The notes: a model not told the origin generated them from the letters alone. A DNA stretch of 64,000 nucleotides from JAHRAW01 sp965249835 (GCA_965249835.1 CBDFMY010000002.1:1-64000); one strand, 5' to 3'. Numbered from the stretch's first letter, positions 44,647 to 53,239 are shown. Program-made: numbers and translations.

Positions 44647-45815
44647 TGAAAATTAAAACCATCCACAACGCTCAATCCGAACTCACGGTCACCTGGGCGG
44701 ATGATGCAATCGGCGGTTTTCATGCGATTTGGTTGCGCGATAATTGTCGTTGCGCGATGTGCGGAGAACCATCCGTGGGTCGGCGCACATTGCGTTTGGG
44801 AAATCTTGATTTGCAGGTGTCCATCGCTCAGGCAAAAATCCACGCGGATGGCGAGCAGGTGCGTATCACCTGGTCCGACGACCACGCCGGGGAGTTTTCC
44901 GCCGAGTGGTTGCGGCAATATCGATACGATGAAGACGCTCGTCAGCATCGTGCGTTCATCCCAACCCTCTGGGATGATGATTTCCGACTCAACCCGCCGA
45001 CTCATTCATACAATGATGCGGTCAACGACGAGCACGCCTTTCTGCGGGTATTGCACACGGTGCGCGATTACGGTTTTTGTTTTGTTACCGGCGCGCCCGC
45101 CGAACCCGGCATCGCGGAAAATTTCGCCGACAGAATCGGCTTCCCGCAGGAAAGCAACTTCGGACGCATTCAGGATTTAATGGTGGACGCACAGCAACGC
45201 AGCATCGCATTTGATGTAAATGAATTGAAACCGCATACCGACGAACCCTATCGCGCATCGCCACCCGGCATACTGTTGTTTCACTGCATCACCACCGACC
45301 TTACCGGCACCGGTTCATCGACTTTTCTGGATGGATTTGAAGCGGCCGAAACCCTGCGCCGGCAAGACCCCGAAGGATTTGCCGCACTGACCCGCAATCG
45401 CCAGGGCTTTCGCCGACACTTTGACGGAGATGTGGATTTAATCGCCGAGTTTCCGGTTATTTCCCTTGACGCGTTTGGCAACCTCGCCGGAGTGCGCGTG
45501 AATGATCGCGTGGCTTCGCCGCCGTGCATCAAATACGATGAAATCCCGCTCTACTATCGCGGCATGCAACGATTCCTGCAACTGGCGGAAGATGAAAATC
45601 GCATCATCAAAAAAACCTTGCGCCCGGGCGACATCGCCATCTTTGACAACCACCGGATTTTGCATGGCAGAACCAAACTCACGGTCAACGGCAAACGCTG
45701 GTTGCAGTGGGTGCAAGTGGAACGCGGCGACTTTCACAGCACGTTGCGAATTCTCGCGGGCAAACTTAATGTTGAACGCGATGAGTTGCCGTTGTTGCGC
45801 GGCGCGTATAGTTGA
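44643..45815 (+). CDS. Gamma-butyrobetaine dioxygenase-like Fe(II)/2-oxoglutarate oxygenase
   Basis: A 390-residue enzyme. The N-terminal DUF971-like zinc domain has IWLRDNCRCAMC with C35, C37 and C40. The TauD-type catalytic domain has the iron ligands in ELKPHTDEPYR (H-x-D) and the distal histidine in DNHRILHGRTKL. The layout is that of gamma-butyrobetaine and trimethyllysine hydroxylases and of the phosphonate enzyme TmpA, so the substrate is probably a trimethylammonium compound but cannot be read from sequence. The start overlaps the permease stop. Confidence 0.85.
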   Translation: MMKIKTIHNAQSELTVTWADDAIGGFHAIWLRDNCRCAMCGEPSVGRRTLRLGNLDLQVSIAQAKIHADGEQVRITWSDDHAGEFSAEWLRQYRYDEDARQHRAFIPTLWDDDFRLNPPTHSYNDAVNDEHAFLRVLHTVRDYGFCFVTGAPAEPGIAENFADRIGFPQESNFGRIQDLMVDAQQRSIAFDVNELKPHTDEPYRASPPGILLFHCITTDLTGTGSSTFLDGFEAAETLRRQDPEGFAALTRNRQGFRRHFDGDVDLIAEFPVISLDAFGNLAGVRVNDRVASPPCIKYDEIPLYYRGMQRFLQLAEDENRIIKKTLRPGDIAIFDNHRILHGRTKLTVNGKRWLQWVQVERGDFHSTLRILAGKLNVERDELPLLRGAYS

Positions 45816-45838
45816 ATTCACTCATCGCCCGCGCGCAA

Positions 45839-46603
45839 ATGACCAGTCCCGTATTAATCGTTACCGGCGCAAGCCGCGGGATTGGTGCGCAAATCGCTCG
45901 TTTGGCGGCGGCGCAAGGCTGGGCGGTTTGCATTAATTACGCCCATTCCAAAGATCAGGCACTGGGGATTTTGCAACAAATCAAATCGGCCGGCGGCAAC
46001 GCCATCATCGCCCAGGCCGATGTCGGCATTGAATCTCAAGTGCAAACCATGTTTGCGAAAGTGGACCAGCAACTCGGCGCGGTTACCGGGCTGGTCAACA
46101 ACGCCGGCATCAATGGCAACAACGCACCGGTGGATGAACTGGATGCGGAAGTTTCCCTGAACTTGTTTCGGGTAAATATCCTCGGCGGTTTTTTATGCGC
46201 CAAACACGCCATCCTGCGCATGGCGAAACGCCATGGCGGTAACGGCGGCGCCATCGTCAACGTTTCATCCGCCGCATCAAAACACGGCGGACCATTCACC
46301 TATATTGACTACGCCGCATCCAAAGCAGCCATGGATACTTTCACCGTGGGTCTTTCCAAAGAACAAGCGGCACAGGGTATTCGCGTCAACACCCTGCGCC
46401 CCGGTGCCACCATGACCGAACTCAGCGTGGAGTGGGCAAAAGAAAATCCCCAATGGCTGGCGTGGGTGATGGAACAAGTGCCGCTCGGTCGCCCCGGCGA
46501 AGTCAACGAAATCGCCGAAGCCGCGTTGTTCCTGCTCTCTGAAAAAGCCTCCTACATCACCGGCGCCACGCTCGATGTGAGTGGCGGCTGGGTGAATCCC
46601 TGA
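45839..46603 (+). CDS. SDR-family NAD(P)-dependent oxidoreductase
   Basis: A 254-residue short-chain dehydrogenase. The cofactor loop is TGASRGIGAQIARL, NNAG is at about residue 90, the catalytic serine is in NVSSAAS and the Y-x-x-x-K in YIDYAASKAAMD. The C-terminus GATLDVSGGWVNP is classical. Broad alcohol/ketone substrates fit. It follows the dioxygenase by 23 bases; the frame is open from a TTG overlapping the previous stop, but the ATG at 45839 matches the family start. Its role with the dioxygenase is inferred. Confidence 0.9.
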   Translation: MTSPVLIVTGASRGIGAQIARLAAAQGWAVCINYAHSKDQALGILQQIKSAGGNAIIAQADVGIESQVQTMFAKVDQQLGAVTGLVNNAGINGNNAPVDELDAEVSLNLFRVNILGGFLCAKHAILRMAKRHGGNGGAIVNVSSAASKHGGPFTYIDYAASKAAMDTFTVGLSKEQAAQGIRVNTLRPGATMTELSVEWAKENPQWLAWVMEQVPLGRPGEVNEIAEAALFLLSEKASYITGATLDVSGGWVNP

Positions 46604-46677
46604 ATTGCACTTGCCTTTTCGCCGCCATGCTTTGTTGCACTGCGTCGCGTTGTCACTTATCTACTTAATGAGAATTG
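46604..46677. repeat. Fragment of the MITE-like element after the SDR stop
   Basis: Directly after the TGA comes ATTGCACTTGCCTTTTCGCC, then CATGCTTTGTTGCACTGCGT and TTATCTACTTAATG, matching the right end of the MITE-like element in inverted orientation. The left part is missing. Confidence 0.7.
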
Positions 46678-46678
46678 A

Positions 46679-46709
46679 TTGTGATGTGCCGGTGGCAAGA
46701 ATGTATAAT
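46679..46709 (+). promoter_or_regulatory. Candidate promoter upstream of the lipoprotein gene
   Basis: A perfect -10 TATAAT (46704-46709) lies 19 bases after TTGTGA (46679-46684). The spacer is long. The predicted leader of about 135 bases contains the hairpin at 46796-46817. Confidence 0.35.
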
Positions 46710-46795
46710 GCCAGCCATCAAGATTTACTATGGCCACCCGCCTGTCGGGTTACCTGTCGAATACAACAGCAGATTTCTATGTGATCTTGACAACG

Positions 46796-46817
46796 ACCCG
46801 ACACCTTCGTGTCGGGG
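46796..46817 (+). promoter_or_regulatory. Stable hairpin in the lipoprotein leader
   Basis: The arms CCCGACAC and GTGTCGGG enclose a CTTC loop and are perfectly paired. The run after it (GTTGTTAATG) is only weakly T-rich, so it may be an attenuator-like structure or simply an mRNA-stabilising hairpin. It lies about 35 bases before the ATG. Confidence 0.4.
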
Positions 46818-46850
46818 TTGTTAATGATTCGCACACCCGAGGAGGTCACC

Positions 46851-47237
46851 ATGCGTTTATTCGATTTTCAACTGGCACGAACTTATTGGTGCCGCTTTTT
46901 TGTTGGTTCCAACAAATCTTACCTGCTGTTACCACTGGTTTTCGCAATCGCGGGTTGCGCAACCCTGACCGAAGATGCCAACACGCCCATTGCGCTTTCG
47001 ATGAGTGACGGGGCCAGTGGCAGATGCGTTCTGTCCAACAAGCGAGGAACGTGGGACGTGGAAGTCCCAACAACAGTTTCCGTCAGAAAATCAGACGATG
47101 TATTGAGATATGACTGCAAAACCGAAGATGGACGAACAGTGGCCGGCTCTATTCCCAGCACGATGGGCGGAAAAATTATTGCAAGTGCTATATTTTTGGA
47201 TTTTGGGATTGTTGATGCCATTACGGACAAACACTGA
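46851..47237 (+). CDS. Small lipoprotein of unknown function
   Basis: A 128-residue protein. The hydrophobic stretch SYLLLPLVFAIAGC ends in a lipobox with C36 as the likely lipidated residue, followed by ATLTEDANTPIALSMSDG. The mature part holds two further cysteines (GRCVLSN, RYDCKTEDG), perhaps forming a disulfide, and ends in a hydrophobic glycine-containing segment (GGKIIASAIFLDFG). The start is fixed by GGAGG seven bases before the ATG. The region before the signal stretch is longer than usual. It resembles small envelope lipoproteins often annotated as hypothetical. Confidence 0.7.
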   Translation: MRLFDFQLARTYWCRFFVGSNKSYLLLPLVFAIAGCATLTEDANTPIALSMSDGASGRCVLSNKRGTWDVEVPTTVSVRKSDDVLRYDCKTEDGRTVAGSIPSTMGGKIIASAIFLDFGIVDAITDKH

Positions 47238-47269
47238 CTCTATCCGGCAAGTTTCGTCATTCCAATCCA

Positions 47270-47420
47270 ACCATAACCGCCCTCTCGGCCGTCATTCTCG
47301 CCGGCAGGCGGGAATCCAGTCTGTTGTTCTCGCCAAAGGCGAGAACCCAGAACTAAAAAACGATGAGAGTAACTAATACCGTCATAATTCAAGCCATATC
47401 TCCAGACCGTGGTTCCTTTT
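47270..47420. repeat. Repeat block 9, first part
   Basis: The CGCCGGCAGGCGGGAATCCAG module is followed by one copy of the roughly 100-bp module (47314-47415), leading directly into the tandem array. Confidence 0.85.
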
Positions 47421-47947
47421 GAGACGCCAAAAGCAACCGAGAAAAAGTTTTAATGTCGGTACGCCTTAGTGTGGCTCAAAGCGGCGGCTTTGCCGCCGCT
47501 CGCGGCTACGCCGCGTCTGGATTCCCGCCTGCCAGCGAGAATGACGGGTTGGGGAGACAATGTGAATCGCAAAGTGTGACTTTCTTTGAGACGCCAAAAG
47601 CAACCGAGAAAAAGTTTTAATGTCGGTACGTCTTAGTGTGGCTCAAAGCGGCGGCTTTGCCGCCGCTCGCGGCTACGCCGCGTCTGGATTCCCGCCTGCC
47701 GGCGAGAATGACGAGTTGGGGAGACAATGTGAATCGCAAAGTGTGACTTTCTTTGAGACGCCAAAAGCAACCGAGAAAAAGTTTTAATGTCGGTACGCCT
47801 TAGTGTGGCTCAAAGCGGCGGCTTTGCCGCCGCTCGCGGCTACGCCGCGTCTGGATTCCCGCTTGCCAGCGAGAATGACGGGTTGGGGAGACAATGTGAA
47901 TCGCAAAGTGTGACTTTCTTTGAGACACCAAAAGTAACCGAGAAAAA
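47421..47947 (+). repeat. 167-bp tandem array, three full copies and a partial fourth
   Basis: Units start at 47421, 47588 and 47755 with GAGACGCCAAAAGCAACCGA, and a partial fourth starts at 47922. Each unit contains CGGCGGCTTTGCCGCCG and GCGGCTACGCCGCG palindromes, the GGATTCCCGCCTGCC module and AATCGCAAAGTGTGAC. Copies differ by only a few bases (for example CTTGCCAGCG against CCTGCCGGCG), so the array is young. No open frame of note. Confidence 0.93.
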
Positions 47948-48078
47948 CCGTCAGCGAAATAGTGAACACATACAATTTGCTTTGATGCCGCCGGTTTTTC
48001 GAGCCAGAATGACAAGACGAAAAGCAGATTGTTCGGCTCTCGCATCCTGCTCCGCCAGACTCATTAATTACGAACAAA

Positions 48079-48205
48079 CATTGCGCGCCGTATTTTCGTT
48101 GCCAAGCAAGGCGCGCGAGGAGCGAGGGAGTGAGCAATACATTAAGTATGTGAACGACCGAGTGACGATGCGCAACAAAGCATGGCGGCGAAAAGGCAAG
48201 CGCAA
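48079..48205. mobile_element. MITE-like repeat element, copy 4
   Basis: It runs from CATTGCGCGCCGTATTTTCG to CGAAAAGGCAAGCGCAA and shows the clearest terminal inverted repeats of the set. It ends five bases from the stop codon of the FAD-linked oxidase gene. Internal GGCGCGCGAGGAGCGAGGGA and CATTAAGTATGTGA match copy 1. Confidence 0.8.
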
Positions 48206-48210
48206 ACTGC

Positions 48211-49641
48211 CTACGGATTCACCTTTCCCGGGTTAAATAGATTGTTCGGGTCAAGTGTGCGTTTAATCTGTCGGTATAACGCCAGCGAAACCGGATCCTT
48301 GTAGCGTTTCATCTCGTCCAGTTTGGCGATGCCGATGCCGTGTTCGGCACTGAAGGTTCCGTTCAGTTGGTGAGCAATTTTATGCACCAGTCGGTTCATT
48401 GAATCCCACTGGCCGAGAAATTCTTTGCTGTCCATGGCCGGCGGTTGCGAAATGTTCAAGTGCATATTGCCGTCGCCCATGTGTCCATACACGTAAGGTC
48501 GCGCATCGGGCATCGCTTTTTTGATGGCGGCAGTGGCGCGGCGTAAAAACTCCGGCACCGTCGCCACCGGCACCGCCACATCATGCTTGATGCTGCCGCC
48601 TTCCGGTTTTTGCGCTTCGACAATGTTCTCGCGCAACAACACCAACCGTTGCGCTTGCGTTTCATTTTCGGCGATTACCGCGTCTTGCAACACATCATCC
48701 GCCAGCGCTGCCGCGAGACAATCCTCCACCTGCCGGCGCAACGCTTGTGTATCGGTTTCATCGGCGGTGCTGTCCGCCACCGCCAGCACATACCAGCCAT
48801 GCACCTCGCGCAATGGATCGGTTTGACCGTGAATGTGCGTTACCGCGGATTGCACCGCGATGTTTGCCATCAACTCGTAGGTGGTCAGGCGGTCACTGCT
48901 GGCATCGCGCAACCGACCAAGCAATGTCAACGCCGCATCGGGGTCTCGCAACCCGGCCAGCGCGACCACGCGCGCACGCGGCATGGGAAATAATTTTAAT
49001 GTCGCCTCGGTGATGATGCCCAGGGTTCCTTCAGAGCCGATGAACAAGTTTTTCAAATCGTAGCCGGTGTTATTTTTGCGCAAGTTGTTCATGCCATTCC
49101 AAATGCGCCCGTCGGCAAGCACCACTTCCACGCCAAGCACGAGTTCGCGCACGTTGCCATAATGCAACACATTGATTCCGCCGGCGTTGGTGGCAAGATT
49201 ACCACCGATTTGACAACTACCTTGCGCGCCGAGACTCAGCGGGAAAAAACGCGCATGATGTTTGGCATCTCGTTGAATATCGGCGAGGATGCAACCGGCT
49301 TGCACGCGCATGGTGTAATTCACCGCATCCACTTCCAAGATGCGATTCATTCGAGCGAGGTTAAGGATGATTTGATCGGCGCGCGCCACCGCTCCGCCCA
49401 CGGCACCGGTGTTGCCACCCTGGGGAACGATGCTGACCGACTCCTTCGCGCAACACTCCACCACCGCCACCACTTGCGCGGCGTCCGCCGGAAAAACCAC
49501 CGCCAGACATTCGCTGTGATAGCGACCGCGCAACTCCTCGGTATAGCGTCGCAGCCGATCGTCGCCGACATCGCCGGGCATGAGGTGTTTCGCGCCGACG
49601 ATTTGCGCGAGGGATTCGAGGAGGGTTGACATGAGGGGCAT
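48211..49641 (-). CDS. FAD-linked 2-hydroxyacid dehydrogenase (GlcD/D2HGDH-like)
   Basis: A flavoenzyme of about 476 residues. The PCMH-type FAD domain contains VSIVPQGGNTGAVGGAV, FFPLSLGAQGSCQIGGNLAT and LFIGSEGTLGIITEATL. The C-terminal FAD-oxidase domain contains YGHMGDGNMHLNI and GTFSAEHGIGIAKLDEM. It resembles D-2-hydroxyglutarate and D-lactate/glycolate dehydrogenases. In-frame ATGs lie at 49683, 49641 and 49632; 49641 is chosen by family length. It is divergent from folE. Confidence 0.9.
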   Translation of the reverse strand: MPLMSTLLESLAQIVGAKHLMPGDVGDDRLRRYTEELRGRYHSECLAVVFPADAAQVVAVVECCAKESVSIVPQGGNTGAVGGAVARADQIILNLARMNRILEVDAVNYTMRVQAGCILADIQRDAKHHARFFPLSLGAQGSCQIGGNLATNAGGINVLHYGNVRELVLGVEVVLADGRIWNGMNNLRKNNTGYDLKNLFIGSEGTLGIITEATLKLFPMPRARVVALAGLRDPDAALTLLGRLRDASSDRLTTYELMANIAVQSAVTHIHGQTDPLREVHGWYVLAVADSTADETDTQALRRQVEDCLAAALADDVLQDAVIAENETQAQRLVLLRENIVEAQKPEGGSIKHDVAVPVATVPEFLRRATAAIKKAMPDARPYVYGHMGDGNMHLNISQPPAMDSKEFLGQWDSMNRLVHKIAHQLNGTFSAEHGIGIAKLDEMKRYKDPVSLALYRQIKRTLDPNNLFNPGKVNP

Positions 49642-49730
49642 CGCGGACAAATCCAATCGGTGTGGCACGGCGGAACTGAACATTCCACTATTCTGCCATT
49701 ATTCCGCCATGGATACCCTTTCCGCCGAAA

Positions 49731-49739
49731 TGATACAAT
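49731..49739 (+). promoter_or_regulatory. Candidate extended -10 promoter for folE
   Basis: TGATACAAT fits an extended -10 element and would start transcription about 24 bases before the folE ATG. No clear -35. Confidence 0.35.
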
Positions 49740-49769
49740 GGCGCATTGTTGCACAAGCCGGAACACGAC

Positions 49770-50330
49770 ATGACAGACGAAGACACCCTTGCCCAACACT
49801 ACCACGCGATTTTGAAAGCGGTCGGGGAAAACCCGCAGCGCGATGGCTTGCGACAAACGCCCGCGCGTGCGGCAAAGGCGTTGCACTATCTGACGCGAGG
49901 TTATCAACAAAATCTTGATGAGGTCGTGAACGGCGCGATATTCGAATCCGACAACGACCAGATGGTTTTGATCAAGGACATTGAAGTCTATTCCCTGTGC
50001 GAGCATCACATCCTGCCGTTCATCGGCAAATGCCATATCGCCTATTTGCCGGCCGGCAAGGTCATTGGTCTTTCCAAATTGGCACGCATCACCGACATGT
50101 ATTCGCGCCGCCTGCAGATACAGGAAAACCTTACCGACCAGGTCGCCGGCGCGGTGGAGTCCATTACCAATGCCCGTGGTGTCGGCGTAATCATCGAAGC
50201 GAAACACTTGTGCATGATGATGCGCGGCGCGCACAAACAAAATTCGGTAATGAAAACTTCCACCATGCTCGGCAGTTTCAGAACCGACCACCGCACCCGT
50301 GCGGAATTTTTGACGCTGGTCAGCAACTGA
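49770..50330 (+). CDS. folE: GTP cyclohydrolase I
   Basis: A 186-residue enzyme opening GTP to dihydroneopterin triphosphate for folate. The zinc and active-site residues are in VYSLCEHHILPFIGKCH and KHLCMMMRGAHKQNS, and GLSKLARITDMYSRRLQIQE is the standard core. The start at 49770 is preceded by GGAACACGAC; an open stretch eight codons upstream is less likely. It is not a substitute for the cyclohydrolase II activity missing from RibBA. Confidence 0.95.
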   Translation: MTDEDTLAQHYHAILKAVGENPQRDGLRQTPARAAKALHYLTRGYQQNLDEVVNGAIFESDNDQMVLIKDIEVYSLCEHHILPFIGKCHIAYLPAGKVIGLSKLARITDMYSRRLQIQENLTDQVAGAVESITNARGVGVIIEAKHLCMMMRGAHKQNSVMKTSTMLGSFRTDHRTRAEFLTLVSN

Positions 50331-50371
50331 CCGCCCATCACAAGGCAATACCGCCGGCGACGTAATCGAAA

Positions 50372-51190
50372 ATGAAAGCGTTACTGGTAGACGGCCTCAA
50401 CTTGGTGCGGCGCATCTACGCGGCGTTGCCGGAGCAATCAACTCAGGCGCACGACTCCGAGTCGCCCGCCGTTGATGGCGTGGTCACTTCCTGCACCGCT
50501 TCGTTGCGGCGCGCCCTCAACCAGCATCTTCCCAGTCACGCTCTGCTGGTGTTCGATCAGGGCGGCAAAAACTGGCGTCACGAATTGTTTCCCGACTATA
50601 AAAAAAATCGTTCGCCCATGCCCGATTTGTTACGTAACACTTTGCCGCAACTCGAGCGGGCATTTGCCGACAGCGGAGTTCGGTGTTTTTCGCTTGCCGG
50701 TTACGAAGCCGATGATGTAATCGCCACGCTGGCGATAAAGATCGCAGCGCATTGCGCACAGTATGGCGATGGTCATGCGCTGATCTTGTCCACCGACCGC
50801 AACTATTGCCAACTGCTCGATGCCAACCACAACGAAAACATCAAAGTGTTTGACCATTTCGGACAGCGTTATCTGGACCGCGCTATGATTAAAAAACGCT
50901 TTCAAGTGGATCCGTGGCAACTGCCGGACCTGTTAGCACTTGCCGGCGACAGCAGCGTATCGGTGCCCGGCGTCAAATCAGTCGGCATCCGCACCGCCGC
51001 CAAACTGCTGGGCGATTACGGCAGCCTGGAAAAAATCCTTAAGGTAGCCGATGACCTGCCCGGCAAACTCGGTAGCAAACTCCACGCCGGCCGCGAAGAC
51101 GCACGTCTGGCGAAAATCTTGTTCACTTTGAAAACCAACATCGACCTCGGCATCAATCTCAACCAGTTACGTTACCGTCCGCCGGAATGA
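50372..51190 (+). CDS. 5'-3' exonuclease/flap endonuclease (Xni/ExoIX-like)
   Basis: A 272-residue stand-alone relative of the polymerase I 5' nuclease domain. It starts KALLVDGLNLVRRIYAAL (first metal aspartate), contains FDQGGKNWRHELFPDYKKNR and AGYEADDVIATLA, and ends with the helix-hairpin-helix VPGVKSVGIRTAAKLL. It should trim flaps or RNA primers. It lies 41 bases after folE. The stop codon lies in a repeat also seen at 41521, so the last residues may be altered. Confidence 0.9.
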   Translation: MKALLVDGLNLVRRIYAALPEQSTQAHDSESPAVDGVVTSCTASLRRALNQHLPSHALLVFDQGGKNWRHELFPDYKKNRSPMPDLLRNTLPQLERAFADSGVRCFSLAGYEADDVIATLAIKIAAHCAQYGDGHALILSTDRNYCQLLDANHNENIKVFDHFGQRYLDRAMIKKRFQVDPWQLPDLLALAGDSSVSVPGVKSVGIRTAAKLLGDYGSLEKILKVADDLPGKLGSKLHAGREDARLAKILFTLKTNIDLGINLNQLRYRPPE

Positions 51191-51590
51191 TGCCACCACA
51201 TACTGGACAAACCGGGCAATTGTATAAGTTCACTATTTCGCTGACAGTTTTTCTCGGTTACTTTTGGCGTCTCAAAGAAAGTCACACTTTGCGATTCACA
51301 TTGTCTCCCCAACCCGCGAATGAAAGGTGATGATGAATTGAGGAGGATAAAGGCGCGTTGAGAAGCCAAAAGCACATTGAGAAAAAATCGCCGGGAGCGC
51401 CATGAATCGACTGGGCGCGAGCGAAGCGAGCCCGAAGGGCGCGTATTAGGGATGATACGCGCAAAAAAGCCCGGTTTGACCGGACTCATTAATTACCAAC
51501 AAACATTGCGCGCCGGCTTTGTTTATTCAAATAGATGCCCGCTTGCAGCGAAGATGAGGAAAAACTGTCAGCAAATAAATGAGCCTATAC
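51186..51590. repeat. Mosaic repeat block 10
   Basis: It begins on the stop of the Xni-like gene with ATGATGCCACCACATACTGG. An inverted, partial unit of the 167-bp array follows (about 51230-51315, with AAGTCACACTTTGCGATTC), then an inverted GATACGCGC hairpin module (51383-51465). Nothing coding is evident. Confidence 0.8.
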
Positions 51591-51676
51591 AAGAATGACG
51601 AGTAGCGGGTGTGCGAGAATGGCGGTGTTTTATTTTTGCTCACCATTGCACTTTATTGCCTGACAAAGCGAGCGGT

Positions 51677-51682
51677 TATAAT
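51677..51682 (+). promoter_or_regulatory. Candidate -10 box of the 59-residue membrane protein gene
   Basis: A perfect TATAAT 18 bases before the ATG. A TTGCCT lies only 15 bases upstream (51656-51661), which is short for a -35, so the match is partial. The leader would be about 12 bases and includes the GGGGA ribosome site. Confidence 0.35.
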
Positions 51683-51700
51683 CTGAAACGGGGATATGAA

Positions 51701-51880
51701 ATGGAAACATGGGAACAAATTCTGCTCGGCGTGTTCGCGCTACTGGTGTTGTTGTGGTTTATTCCGGGAATCAAACCAATGCTGGAAAAAAGCAAAGAAG
51801 CACCCAAAGACTGGGCCGGGTTGCTGATTCCCATTGGATTGGTGGTGGCGCTGGTGATTTTTCTGGCGTCCACGATGTAG
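51701..51880 (+). CDS. Small two-helix membrane protein (59 aa)
   Basis: Two hydrophobic helices (LLGVFALLVLLWFIPGI and GLLIPIGLVVALVIFLAS) are joined by a charged loop, MLEKSKEAPKDWA. GGGGA lies seven bases before the ATG at 51701. Similar small proteins with a W-x-P-G-x-K..L-E-x-S pattern occur in gammaproteobacteria, but no function is known to me. The open frame extends 30 codons upstream, without a ribosome site there. Confidence 0.65.
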   Translation: METWEQILLGVFALLVLLWFIPGIKPMLEKSKEAPKDWAGLLIPIGLVVALVIFLASTM

Positions 51881-52003
51881 AACGAAGTTGTTAAAACAAG
51901 CAACGCGCTTCGCAACCTTCCGCCTGACCGCCCCATACCCCAAGACATGCCCCGAGCCATATCACGAGACAATTCGCCCACGACTCACGCCGACAACATT
52001 ACT

Positions 52004-53122
52004 ATGTCCGGCGGCGGCTCTTATTCCCTCGCCACGCGGGGCGCCAAAGATGTCATTGACGCGGCAACGCCATTGGTGATTAGTGCCATTGAGCGCATGA
52101 AACTGCGCCCGTCGGTGCGGCGATTCGGCATGATGGATTTGGGATGCGCCGACGGCGGCACCTCGCTGGACATGGTGCGTGCCGCACTGCAATGCGTACG
52201 TGCGGTGGCGAAGCAAGCGGAACTCACCATCACCTACGCCGACCAACCGCGCAACGATTTCAACGCGCTGGTCGGTATGGTGCATGGGCTTCACGACCAC
52301 GGGTCGCTTGAATCGGGCGAATTTCAAACTTCTTTTCAAACCTATCTGGGCGAGATGGAAAAAGTATATCCGTTGTTTTCCGCCAACTCTTTTTATCTTC
52401 AGGTGGTTCCCGACAACTCCCTTGATCTGGGATTTTCCGCCACCGCCATGCACTGGCTGAGCGCCAAGCCGACCAACCTTTCCGACCACATCCACATGGT
52501 CGGCGCGCACGGCGATGAGCGTCTCGCCTTTGCCGGTCACGCCGCCCGCGACTGGGAAACGATTTTATTGTGTCGTGCGCGCGAGATGAAACGCGGCGCG
52601 CGTCTGGTGTTGGTGAATTTCTGTCGCGATGAGCAAGGACGCTATCTCGGTAACACCGGCGGCGTGAACATGTTCGATACTTTCAACCAAATCTGGCAAA
52701 CGTTTTTGGATGACGGCGAAATCACGCGCCAGGAATATGAAAACATGACGCTGCCGCAATACTACAACACGGTGGAAGAGTTCAGCCGACCGCTGGTGGA
52801 TAAAACCAACCGCTGCCACCGCGCCGGATTGCGGCTGGAGAACATCGAAACTCGAGTGGTGGAATGTCCATTTGCCGCGGACTTCAAAAATCACGGCGAC
52901 ATTGAAAGGTTCGCCGATGGATTGATTCCGACCTTGCGCAGTTGGAATCAAAGCATTTTTTTCGGCGCCCTCAATCCGGCAAAATCTTTGCAAGAGCGCA
53001 CCGAGATGCTCGAAGCCTGTTACGCCGCCTACCGCGACCGGGTAGTGCGCGACCCGCACAATCACAGCATGGATTATGTCCACGCCTACAAAACCATCCG
53101 CAAAATTGGAGCGGTGGCGTGA
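52004..53122 (+). CDS. SABATH-family carboxyl methyltransferase
   Basis: A protein of about 372 residues of the SAM-dependent carboxyl methyltransferase (Methyltransf_7, SABATH) family, best known from plant salicylate, jasmonate and gibberellin methyltransferases. It starts MSGGGSYSLATRGAKDVID, has motif I MMDLGCADGGTSLDMV, and carries the family signature SFYLQVVPDNSLDLGFSATA followed by MHWLSAKP. C-terminal substrate helices include RPLVDKTNRCHRAGLRLEN. It would methylate a carboxylic acid to an ester. The start is uncertain (an ATG also lies at 51947). It is upstream of a TRAP transporter for organic acids by about 117 bases. Confidence 0.82.
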   Translation: MSGGGSYSLATRGAKDVIDAATPLVISAIERMKLRPSVRRFGMMDLGCADGGTSLDMVRAALQCVRAVAKQAELTITYADQPRNDFNALVGMVHGLHDHGSLESGEFQTSFQTYLGEMEKVYPLFSANSFYLQVVPDNSLDLGFSATAMHWLSAKPTNLSDHIHMVGAHGDERLAFAGHAARDWETILLCRAREMKRGARLVLVNFCRDEQGRYLGNTGGVNMFDTFNQIWQTFLDDGEITRQEYENMTLPQYYNTVEEFSRPLVDKTNRCHRAGLRLENIETRVVECPFAADFKNHGDIERFADGLIPTLRSWNQSIFFGALNPAKSLQERTEMLEACYAAYRDRVVRDPHNHSMDYVHAYKTIRKIGAVA

Positions 53123-53239
53123 ACACTGACCCTGGCGCAAGCATTGACCGGCCACTGGCAATCGATTCGCACCGCCCGCCGGGTGGGATTTTCGGCTATA
53201 CTGTCCCGCCCCAAATTTACCATCAGAGGAAAAATCACC

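Noticed and set aside
47421..47947. Regularly spaced repeats that might be a CRISPR array
   Set aside because: The unit is 167 bp with no variable spacers, and no cas genes are present.
49770..50330. FolE as a replacement for the missing RibA activity
   Set aside because: FolE is GTP cyclohydrolase I with a different product; its motifs are standard and give no sign of type II activity.
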